Of a stretch of DNA of 64,000 bases, positions 29,364-40,413 are shown piece by piece. The stretch comes from Piscicola geometra (lineage: Eukaryota > Annelida > Clitellata > Hirudinida > Piscicolidae). The position numbers and the translations under genes were made by a program. The stretch covers positions 6,392,420-6,456,419 of the forward strand of contig OX030961.1 of assembly GCA_943735955.1 (NCBI GenBank), read 5' to 3'. Numbering within the stretch: position 1 is the first letter of the stretch; every line of letters begins with the position of its first letter. Under the pieces are notes generated by a model. The model saw only the letters and a list, made by a program, of their open reading frames with translations, was not told the DNA's origin and searched no databases.

Positions 29364-29986
29364 AATTTGAAATAATAAGAATTAATAGAGTTAATTTTTG
29401 TAAACAATTTAGAACTGATAAAATCTCAAGAAAGTATGTATTCTAAGTGAATTTCGAACGAATTAGAATGGCCACGTCAATTTTTACATACAAGCTCGAG
29501 ACTAACGTCACATCCTTTCATTTTTAGTAAGTAAGAAAATATTATTAATTGATTTAATCATTAGATTTCTAAAACATTCAGAATATTTATAATAATGAAT
29601 AGGTATAAATAAAAAGTATTTAAAATTAATATTTTTTTAGTTTGAGCCAATTAAGCTTTAATAATACACATTTTTTATTTAGTTTTAATATATCTCATAA
29701 AAATATATCACCCTCGAGAAGTCTGAACAAAGGCTATTTTTGCGAGTGTATATCGTTGTAACCAGCTCACCTGCATCAGCAACCGTGACTCAGATCTATC
29801 CCTAACGTTTCCTTCATGATGGGTCTGCCGTGAATTTATAGGGCTATCAGTTGTTCACTTTTTTTTAAAGAATTATTTTTCTAATATCGTATTTAAGTTA
29901 AAGAATTGCTATGTTAATATAATTTTTTCTAATTCTTTAAAAAGCTTAATTAACTATAGAAAAAGTAATAAAAAACTTAATTCAAA
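29364..29986. promoter_or_regulatory. Divergent intergenic region, probable shared promoter zone
   Basis: This is the 623-base spacer between the start codons of the ARF-like gene (-) and the Asn-repeat gene (+). It must hold both leaders and promoters unless upstream exons exist. I see no clear TATA box. A moderately GC-rich patch at about 29709-29860 stands out from the AT-rich flanks. Confidence 0.4.
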
Positions 29987-31487
29987 ATGAGAACAGATGT
30001 TCCAGAGTGGAAAGTTAAGTTGTTAAAAAAGAAAAAAGAGAAAGAAGAACAACTACAGCATGAGTCAAGAAGTTCAGGCAGTCTCATGAAGGGATATGAC
30101 ACAATTCTACGTAATAAACATCACCCATCTTTATCTTCTTCTACCTCCAACATCAACGAAAAGTGCCTTCACGTTTCATCTCCGAATTCTCTTCGCCATT
30201 ATTCTCCTGATTTCATACACAATGGCCTCCTTCACCACGTGGACCCGCCATCGCCTTCCACACAACATCTTCCACCGGTTAGGGAAAACCCGATACTCTT
30301 ATCCGACCTGAAACACAAGTTAAAGAGATTTTCACTGAACCTCGACTCGTGTAACCCAATATTTGAACAACTGACGCAAGACATTCAGTCGGAAGACGAA
30401 GGAAGAATTAGAAGTGACGGCGACTGCAGTTACGACGCGGTGTTGAAGCACAGCAAGAATGCAAGAAAGGGCAGCGAAGACTGGCAAGATGAAATAAAGT
30501 ATGGAAAGGGATTTGTGGAGAAGTTGCTGAAACGCTTTAATGAGTTGATCAGCGTGAGTCAGCCTAGTGGAATGGGCGCTGCAGTGAGGTGGGGAAGCAT
30601 GCGAAGGCTTCACGCTCCAGCGAGACCCCCTCAACGCTCCCAATCACTCAAAAACGTGCGAGAATCGCCCAGCAATTTAAATCATGGCAACAATCGTGCT
30701 TCTCTCCGAAGGGATTTTCATGGTAATTTGAGCAAGGGAAATAACAGGAATGTAGTGAGTGTAATGCATGCTGATAAAAATGTCAATTCTTTAGCTCAAG
30801 TTACGCCAAGCAACTGCGACACTAACACAATGCCTCATATTCATTCAGCTCGAGAGCCAATTAATGCTATTAGAAAAGGACCTTGCAGCAACCAGAAAAG
30901 TAACGTTTCTGAATGCAAGAATAGCACCAAAGGCAACCTTGTTACCTCGAAAAGTCGTTCAGAAAAAGTTTTTTCATACGATATTCGGAGTTTTGAAGAG
31001 AAAAAAAGTAAATCTATAGGAAATCAAAGTAAATTAAAGGACGGAGAAAATGAAGGGGATGATTGCAAAAGAGAATTGCCAAGGATTAATCAGGTGAAGC
31101 TGACAAAATCTGTTTTCGAATCTGGAAATCAAGGTGAGCAATCACCGACTGAAACTCCACAAATGAAGTCTTTATTTTCAAGGCATAAGAAAAACGAGAA
31201 AGTCGCCAAGGAATTGAAGGCAGCTAGCAACAGCACTAGCAATAAAAGTACAACCAATCCGAAAACAGTCACCAAAAACCACAGCAATAACCACATGAAG
31301 GTGACAACTGATATAGACGAAGTTAACAACTACACTAAAAATGAACGCAACAAGGGTAACGGCCTAACCAACAACCCGCTAGCAACCACAAAACATCTGC
31401 CTGACCTACTAACCTCTTCCATCCCTAACGGTTTACCAGCTGCTAACCAGCCAAGCAAAGACAACAACATAACACATAATTTAGTCT

Positions 31488-31529
<42 letters not shown>

Positions 31530-31804
31530 GCAACAACAATGACATCGACACAACTAACAATAAGTACAATAGCGCAACTGTTGAAATAAAAGAGAACAAT
31601 GCAGAAGAGGTTCGAGGTACGAGCAGCAAACTGCCTAGTAACTCGTATGAAGAACGTCAAGCTACTTTAGAAAACAGTAACAACACTCATTTAAATACGA
31701 GCACCAATAACATCAACAAAAACATAAACATTAATAGTGATAATAATAATATCCCAAACACAATTAATAGCAAAAATAATAGTATTTATATTAATAATAG
31801 CCAC

Positions 31805-31888
<84 letters not shown>

Positions 31889-33354
31889 GAAGAATCAAGA
31901 GTGAGCAAGCCAGGCAAACTTCTGCTGAAGCCCTCATCCAACGTCACAGCCTTTCCCATCAAGCCCTACCAAGACATCAAGGACGGCAATAACACCAATA
32001 GGAAGGGTAATAACAATATAAATAATAATTGCAATTTTCATCGCTATGATAATAATAATAATATTAACATAAGAAATTATAATGTAAAATCAGAAAAAAG
32101 TGGTAATGGTGATGATGATAATGATGCTGAAGAAGATGCTAGTGATGAGATAGTGAGTAGTGTTGATGATGATGATGATGAGAGTGAACATGGGAGAGTG
32201 ACGAACCTAGATGTTGTCTTGAAGAATAATAATGACAATAAAAAGATGAATGATACCACTAATAGTATTGTTAGGAATAGGAACAGTACATACTATGCAT
32301 CTGTCAATCCTAAAAGCAACAGCAACAAAAAAAGCAACAGTAACAGTAAAGACATAAATAACGTCAGTCCAAATACCAACAGAAACAACCCTACAAACGC
32401 CTATTCAAACAACCACACAAACAGCGGCCACAAAAACAACAAAAACAACAACGATCCGGTTAAATCTCCTCCTTCAGTCAAATCTCGCAACCACTCTCCA
32501 CCACCAAGAACCGCCGAAGAAACCCCTTCAGAACGCCAAGACTCCGCCAACAACCCCACCAATGCTTTGGAACAAGGTTTTTATTTGATTATTTCAACAT
32601 TTACTTATGCTTTTTAAAACCGCCAACTCTCTCATCAGAGAATGAAGGTGTAGAAACATCAACGGTCATAGTGGGCGGTGGAGTCGTAAAGGGAAAGTCA
32701 ATTCTGAAAAGAGGGGCATCTAAGAAGAAGAAACAGGTAGTCAAGTAGTCAATTAATAATGGAGAAAAACATACATTTTTTCACCACGCTTAGGTTAGCA
32801 ATCGTGAAAAAATAGTTTAATATATACAAACACAAACGCAGTCAGTCAAGTTCGAGAGAGGAGACAGAATCACACAAATCTTCGAGTATCCACCCGACCC
32901 GTATTCCCCGTGCAAAGAAGGCAATGATGCAGACGACAATGGTGCTGGGAGTGATGGCCTGGAAGAGAATGATCACAACTTCGTTTCGAAAAATGCAATC
33001 AGAGATTCTTTACACTCAGGTGGGCTTGTATGTTCTTTTAAAGTTTTGTTCGATTTTTCTTATTACTCAAAAAATATTCCTCTTGCTTCTTATTAACATC
33101 ACTGAAAATCTTTCTATTTTGCAGATGGCCTCAGTTTTTACAAAACCAAACTTAACCTTGAGTTTGACTTTGATAACTTATCTAGTGATGACAATGTGAA
33201 CAACAGCAACAACACTTACAGTAACAACACTAACAGTAACAACACTAACAGCAACAGTGGCAGTAACAACAACAACTATTTTTGTGAAATGGCAGAAGAT
33301 GATGTAGAATCTCCCAATCCATTCTCCTCTTCTAGCGCCGATCTTCTATTTTGA
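29987..33354 (+). CDS. Asn-repeat protein with phostensin/taperin-like N-terminus
   Basis: Four exons close in frame (1031 aa): 29987-32576, 32639-32736, 32842-33019, 33125-33354. The start VPEWKVKLLKKKKEKEEQ (5-22) matches the N-terminal signature of the phostensin/taperin group, which are actin-associated regulators of protein phosphatase 1. The middle is low complexity: basic Ser/Asn-rich sequence, then a poly-Asn run encoded by AAC (about 31490-31530) and a longer one encoded by AAT (about 31806-31886), then an acidic Asp/Glu stretch. The C-terminal exons look conserved: GKSILKRG (882-889), then SVKF (897-900) and RITQIFEYPPDP. SVKF could be a degenerate PP1-docking RVxF motif. The tail is again Asn/Ser-rich. 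A role in actin or PP1 regulation is inference from the short N-terminal match; the reading frame itself is secure. Confidence 0.8.
31490..31886 (+). repeat. Two coding trinucleotide repeats, (AAC)n and (AAT)n
   Basis: Within exon 1 of the Asn-repeat gene, a pure AAC run of about 13 units near 31490-31530 and a pure AAT run of about 27 units near 31806-31886 both encode poly-Asn. Each tract uses a single codon, the mark of replication slippage rather than selection on the protein. Length polymorphism is likely. Confidence 0.9.
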
Positions 33355-35176
33355 TGCTCATTTTCAAATGTTTATTTAAATTTACTTTTTCAATTTTGGT
33401 TGAAAAAAGGATATTTAAAAGAAATATTAAATCAAAAATATATAATAAAAGCTATTTATTAATAAATACAAGAAACTCAGTAGTGATTGCTTAGTGAATT
33501 TCAATCTAGTTACTCGTATTGACATTTTTACATGTTGACTTTTGTTTGTAAATGACAGAAAATTCGAGATTGTTCAGAAAGAACTGTTCACGGAGCTAAA
33601 TATTTTAGCCTAAAAGTTATATTACCGAGTCTACAAGCTCATCAGCACGCTCATAATTTACCCATCAACATTTCACGCCCTTATTTCACTCAAAATATTT
33701 TTCCCATTTTCAGCATCTGCCATTATTTTTCTCCATCTCTTTTTATTTCTGCATCTAAGACTTTTGTGCCCACTTCCTTCACATCTTCTCTCACATTGCT
33801 CATGTACCTCCTTCTTGGTCTCTTTTATCTCAGCTGGTGGCTCCGTCTTCCGCATTCCTCTTCCGATATGATTTATCTTCCTCGCTTGCACGTGTCCAAA
33901 CCATCTCAAACATGTCGCTTCTCACCTTCTCACTGAAGCGTCTTACACGCGCTGACTCTCTGATAATCTCATTTCTTATCTTGTCTAGTTACATTACCCG
34001 CAGAAAAAAATTCAGCTGAAATATATAAAAATTTTATAAACTCATTATAATATATTTCTCATTTTTATATTAATATTATTGTAAGTATAATAACATAACA
34101 ACTGTTAGGGCAACTTACACAATGACTGTTCCAAGCAGCATTCCACGCAGCATTATTTGGACATTGGACACTCAGGAATTTTCCAAATTTCGAGAGTTTA
34201 TTCATTTCTAGTATGATGATGTAGTAACTAAAGTGTAGCTCCTAGTACCTTACTTTTGTTGATATTTTTCTTCAAGTTATTTATACAGTTTGTGAAACTT
34301 ATTACATTTTGTGAGCATTTATTACATTCCGTGACCATTTATTTTAATAAATAAAAAATTAAATGTCACTCTATAAAATAATCTTCTCATAAACAAAGCC
34401 ATATAATTTGAAAGTTCTTCAAAATGACTAAATAATTCAAACTTCTCATGAATAGTGTATTTCACTTGGCAGCAAGAAATACAGATCTTGAAACATAAGA
34501 GGTATCGAACGAATTAATTTATAGATTAATGAAATTGTTAAAAGAAAACTAACTAAATGAAGGTGGCAGGAACTTGAAAACTAAGTGGTAAACGGAGAAG
34601 CAAAATATGATCAAGATACATTAATATAGAAAAGTATTAGGGTACGGTTTAGGTGTTTGAAGAATAAATGCCAAAATGAGACAATACGGTTAAAGTTCGA
34701 AAGAAAAAAGATTCATTGATTTAATTATAAGCCATACTTGAAAACGTCATTGTGATAAATAAAAATACATCTAACTTTTTATACAAAATTGTAGGTAATC
34801 GGTAAGGCCACTATACGCTGTAAAGGTAATTCATTTGAAGATGATATAACTTTAATCAAGTAATCATAAAGTTTCACTAAAAACTCAACATTTTGGGATA
34901 AAATGTACAAATTGAATGAAAAAACGAATAGTTTGATTTTTAAAACTTAAAAATAAATATTTCCCACACGATAAGTCATGCTTTATATTTTCTTATAAAT
35001 AAATTTAGTATTATCAAAAACCAAAACAGCTCACTGAGAGACGATAATTACTCTGAACCATCATCCACCATCACCCTCTAAACTAAATTTTAAACTAAAT
35101 TCTCCGAAATAAAACTCTAAAAACTTTCTTTCCAACTGCACCCTTAACCACCAGAAGCCCTTAAGCAGATCCCTGT
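33355..35176. other. Intergenic region between Asn-repeat gene and glycogen phosphorylase
   Basis: Starts with the 3' UTR of the Asn-repeat gene (AATAAA at 33444-33449, 90 bases after the stop). It contains the reverse-transcriptase relic and then AT-rich DNA that should include the phosphorylase 3' UTR. No other gene is visible. Confidence 0.7.
33673..33990 (-). mobile_element. Decayed 3' end of a non-LTR retrotransposon reverse transcriptase
   Basis: On the minus strand, three frames in turn carry the C-terminal end of an endonuclease/reverse-transcriptase polyprotein as found in RTE/CR1-like elements. First comes IRESARVRRFSEKVRSD, then RWFGHVQARK, then a third-frame RPRRRYMSNVREDVKEVG, and a final KRWRKIMADAENG. 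The order R..RWFGHV...GRPRRRW..VREDxKE..DA..R..W is characteristic. The frame changes show it is broken by small indels and inactive. It is a 5'-truncated fragment of about 320 bases, GC-richer than its surroundings. Confidence 0.75.
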
Positions 35177-38100
35177 TCAGGCATCGTTGACAGGGTCGAC
35201 CACCTTGGGGTTTTCGTAGGGACTAGCAAACTTCTGGTAATCCGGCTCAACCCCCCATATCTCCCTGGCGTACTCTCCAATGGTGCGGTCCGAAGAAAAC
35301 TTTCCTGACGCCGCAATGTTCATCAACGCCATCTTTATCCACTTCAACGGGTCCTGAAAAAGCGGAAGATTTTTCCATAACCGTGTTTTTGTGACAAATA
35401 TGCGTAAATTTTGTGTGTAAAACGAATAATAAAATTGGAATCATTGAAAAAACATCAATGAATCGATCAAAACTGATCTTGCCGCTTACAGCAAACGCTT
35501 CATTCACTTTCTCTTGGCATTCGATGTAGGAAGCATAATCAGCCATCAGCATGTATCTGCAGACGAGAGAGAAAATAAAAACGATTGAAAATGTAATTTA
35601 TAATGATTTAAAAAAGATAAAAAGAAAAATATTTCATGTAAATAGTGACCTGTCGTTATAGAGAAGAGTGTTGGTGACCCGGTGGAAAAGGTCGTTGGGT
35701 TCGCCTTCCAGACAGAAGTACCCGCCATGGATCTGGTCGATCGCCTGTTTCAGTTCTGCATTCTTCTCGTAGTAAGAGCGCGGGTTGTAGCCGGAAACGC
35801 TCAACGCCTCTACCTGATCAACGGTCATTCCGAAGATGAAAATGTTCTCTTCTCCCATCTCCTCCATCATCTCGACGTTAGCTCCATCCAGCGTGCCGAT
35901 GGTCATGGCTCCGTTCATCATGAATTTCATGTTGCCAGTGCCTGAAGCCTCGGTGCCTGCCGTTGAAATCTGCTCGCTGAGGTCTGCTGCAGGGATGATC
36001 TTCTCAGCGAGCGTGATGCGGTAGTTCTCGAGGAAAACCACCTTGAGTTGGTTGTCGATGGTCGGGTCGTTGTTGACGCGATGGGCGACATTGTTGAAGA
36101 GCTTGATCACCAGCTTCGCCATGTCGTAGCCTGGAGCGGCCTTGCCTCCGAGCATGACGGTTCGAGGAACGAAGGGACGCGTGGAGTGTTGCTTGAGGCG
36201 GTTGTACATAGTGATGATGTGCAGGATGTTCAGCAACTGTCGCTTGTACTCGTGGATGCGCTTGACTTGCATGTCGAACATCGAGGTGGGGTCGATCCGA
36301 ACGTTGTACTCGCACTCCAACAGCGCTGCCAACTTCATCTTGTTCTCCTGCTTGACCTTCTTCAGGTTGATCAGGAAGGCCTTGTCATCGACGAACTTCT
36401 CCAAGGCTCTCAAGCCTTCCAGATGACACGGCCACTCAGTGCCGATCTTCTCGGCAATCAGGTCGGCCAGACTGGGATTGCACAGCATCAGCCACCTGCG
36501 AGGAGTCACTCCATTCGTCTTGTTCTGGAACTTCTCCGGCCACATCTGGTAGAAGTCGCAGAAGGTGGAGTCTTTGATGATCTGCGAGTGAATGGCTGCC
36601 ACCCCGTTGACGGCGTGACTGCCGACGATCGAGAGATGCGCCATGTGCACCTTCTTCTCGCCACCCTCCTCAATCAACGACATTCTACGCAGTCGGTCGT
36701 TGTCTCCAGGCCACTTTTGAGCCACTTTTTCCAAGAACTTTCCGTTGATTTCATACACAATCTGTAAATGTCTGGGCAGCAGCTTCTCAAAGAGATGCAC
36801 TGGCCACCTCTCCAGCGCTTCTGGCAGCACGGTGTGGTTGGTGTATGCACACGTTCGGGTGACAATATCCCACGCCTCATCCCACCCGAGCTTCTCCTCA
36901 TCCACTAGAATCCTCATCAGCTCAGGGATGGTCATCGACGGATGCGTGTCGTTCAATTGGATCGCCACCTAGTGATGAATCGAAAAAGCCCATTAACAAT
37001 TACAAATACCAGTGAAAAAAATCATTGAAATACATTAAAATCGCCAAAACTTTGTCTGGGAAGTCCTTGAAGCCATTCCTGACGATCTTCTTCTCTCCGT
37101 ACTGGGGGTTCTTGTACCTCCTGACTGCATCGGTAAGAGTGGCAGAGCAGAGGAAGTATTGCTGCTTCAGACGTAATTCTTTTCCTTCAAAAAACTAGGG
37201 GTTTTAATGAAGCTGTGATTATTGAATAATTTGAATAAAAGTTTTTTCAAAAAAATCAGTATTTTTTTATTTAATGGCCAGATTCTTACATTATCGTTGG
37301 GATAAAGGACTTTTGATATGTTTTCAGCGGTGTTTTTCTCACACACCGCATCCACGTATTGTCCGCTGTTGACTGTAATAAGAAGTTGCAAGTTTTGATT
37401 CGTAAAATTAATAATTATTTCGAGTAACAAATATACTTAAATATGTTTTTAAAGCCCCAAATGAAGATTTATTGTTTAAAAAATCATTTTAAAATCTTGA
37501 AATTTTTAGAAAAAATAACTCACAGAACTGCAGGTTGAAGCTGTTTGGCGCCCTGGCAGACCAGAGTCGAAGGGTGTTGACGCAGTTGTTGTTGTATCCT
37601 GGAATGGGATTGTCGTACGGGATGGCGTACACTTGCTGTGGGAAAGATGGATGGGATTCATCTATGAAGTGATCCTTATAGAGTAGAACCAATGCACCCT
37701 ACAACAACACCAACCATAGTGTCTTTCCAGAGCGGACCATCAGGCGTTTCTTCGACCCTTCCATAGAAGTTCACGACGACTTTTTCCTCGGGTCGAATTA
37801 CCTCCCATGGATTTCCACAAGCCAACCAGTCATCCAGCTCCTCCACCTGCCAGCCATTCTTGATCCGCTGGGCGAAGATGCCGTAGTCGTAACGGATGCC
37901 GTAGCCGATTGACGAGATGCCCAGCGTCGCCATTGAGTCAAGAAAGCATGCCGCCAGCCTTTGGTGGGAGGAATGAGTTGTTTGTTGGTGAATATAGTGA
38001 AATTGGTTGTTTGAAGTAAAGAAGATGAATTTTAACTGTAATTTTAATAAATAATTTATTCATATTTATTTCCTATTAAACTAATAAATGAATTGAAATT

Positions 38101-38864
38101 AAATTAAATTGCAAAACTCCGAAGCACTGCAACCTGCCGAGGCCTCCGTTTCCCAAGCCTGCATCCTCCTCCATCTCCTCCAGGTCTTCAATGCTGAGTC
38201 CCAACTGGTATAGCGCTTCATCCACAGAGTTCTGGATGCCCAGATTCAACATGGTATTCGACAGCGTTCTGCCCATATAAAATTCCAAAGAAATGTAGTA
38301 CACCCTCTGTGATTGTATGGCAGTGTTTTTTAATATCATGAAATTTGATGTTTTCTAGTTTAACTTAATGATTTAAAATTTAAACCCACAGTCAATTGCA
38401 TCTTAAAATTATATATGCAGTATTTAATAGTATGCATAGCAAAAGTTCATCTTATTGCATATTATACCAAATAAAACTGTGTCTGTGGGTGAATTTTTTT
38501 GAACAAAACTTATACATTTTTTCAATATTTATTATTTTATATGTAAATTTGGCATGACAATTTCAATTTTATAGAATTTTTTTTTCAAGCCATATACCTA
38601 ATGTACATTTTAGATAACCTTGGGGTCTTTGTCATGGTAGCGTTGTTGAGTTCTGATCCAGCGACTAGCCAAGTGGTCCCTGACTGTGTGCGCCAAAGTG
38701 AGATAGTAATCTTTCGGCGTTGCCACGTTCCTGTCCATGAGCAGACGGTGGTGGATGTGGTGGTTGAAGAGCCACTTAACGTAGGCTACATTCTCCACTT
38801 GCACGATCCCTCTCACACTAATTTGCTTCTTTCTCTCTTCGTCGGTGATAGGCTTTTGACTCAT
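35177..38864 (-). CDS. Glycogen phosphorylase
   Basis: Nine exons in transcript order close in frame (854 aa, against about 840-850 in animals): 38619-38864, 38134-38306, 37715-37958, 37524-37635, 37290-37372, 37051-37194, 35650-36968, 35490-35556, 35177-35353. The cytosolic enzyme releases glucose-1-phosphate from glycogen, using pyridoxal phosphate. Visible: RKKQISVRG with Ser16, equivalent to the phosphorylase-kinase site; [55 protein letters not shown]; and [10 protein letters not shown] with the cofactor lysine at about 682. All expected conserved blocks are present with no gap, so it looks functional and hormonally regulatable. Exon 3 starts with the split Arg of GR|LAACF. The large exon 7 is markedly GC-rich and produces long shadow frames on the plus strand. 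No domain is missing. Confidence 0.97.
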
Positions 38865-40413
38865 TGTAAAAGTGATTTTCTTTCTTCTGGTACTTAATCT
38901 AGTGCCTTTTCTTTGACTGAAGGGGGTTTCAATAGTTTATTTATTAGAATTAACTTTTGATTAAATGCATAATTAAAATGCTTTTATAGGTTAATTTATA
39001 ATATGTTTTACTCATAATTAGTACTTGTCTCACTGTTAAAGAAGAGTTGAAGAATTTATTTAACAGGTAGTTGCCCAAATAAAGACTAACGCTAGGCGGA
39101 ATTGATTTCAATATAATATTAGTATTTTCAAATTAAAAATTGTTTGCAATTCTGATTTAATTTTTTTTCAATGGTTCAGTTCAACCATTTCTTGAAAACC
39201 TTCAGTCGACCGTCAATTTGGCCTTCAAGTCATGTATATGACTAAAAGTAAAGTGAGTTTAGTGACCTTTAAATCTATTTACCTAGTAACACACTTTTTA
39301 TAATAGATTATATTTTTTGAAAACTTAGAAGGCTTTGTTTTCATCAGTTTTTTTAAACTGTTATATAATATGAACATTTAATATATAATGATAATAATTT
39401 AATATGTTATTTGTTATAATAGAGTTTAACAGGCCTTGAAGTAGCATCTCCGGAAGAGTGGACTGGCAGTGCGTTGTGTTGATTTGAAATCCTTTATAAA
39501 TGATTTCAAATCAATAGTTTTATTTAGAAAGCATGTTTTTTGAATAATTTTCTTACATTTAACAAAAGCTATGAATAATTTAAACGAAAGTAAGATCCTA
39601 AATAATGTTATAACATAAAAACATTGTGTAAATGTATAACGACATTTGGAAAAATTTATTGCAAATTTTCCGATGAATTTAACCTTACTTTAAAAAGTAC
39701 TTAGTAGAGAAAACGATTTTTAGATTGAGATTATAACTCAAACTGATCCAGTTCAACTCAACCTTCGGGAATGTTTGCTTTACTTCTTTTCAACGCTGTA
39801 CTACGTCCACTTGGATAAAAATTGTTAACAGACTTGATTGTATAAAGTCATGAATTATGAGTGTGATTTTAAAGTTTAATTTGTTTTCGATAAGTGACTT
39901 CTAACCTTAAAAAAGCTCCCATCGCTGCCATCAAGATTATTAAAGAAGACTTAAAAACCAACACAATTAAAGTACCTCAATAAACTGAAACATAATAAAT
40001 TATCAACTAACTCATCTTTAAGCTATTTTAATTTCTTTTATAAATTTAATCATATTTTTATTCCATATCAATAATGGCGTCATCAAAATTAATAAAATGA
40101 CATGACACACTTTTATTTTCAATTGTAAAAAACATCACAGAACCGACATAGCAGTGAGAAAGTTTAATTTACCATTTATCGATATAGAATTTTACATTTT
40201 GAATTGAAAAAACGATAGAAATCGTATATATGAAAATAAAAAAATAAAACTTCAGAGTTTCAAGCTGAAATTTTCTCAGTTGGTTATATCATCTAACGTT
40301 TTGATTAGAAAACATGATGCAAAAACTATTGCTAACTGTTTGAGTGTTGAAAGTTTCGTAGTTCAAGCTCAAGTTAAAGTGACATTTTCAAACTATCAAA
40401 AAGTTCAGAACTG
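38865..40413. other. Intergenic region upstream of glycogen phosphorylase
   Basis: AT-rich sequence with the phosphorylase promoter on one side and the 3' end of the ankyrin gene on the other (fwd TTTATT at 40112-40117 is a minus-strand AATAAA). No gene or clear repeat is seen. Confidence 0.65.

Noticed and set aside
36048..36767. A 239-residue plus-strand open frame
   Set aside because: It is the antisense shadow of the GC-rich exon 7 of glycogen phosphorylase, which matches its family throughout.
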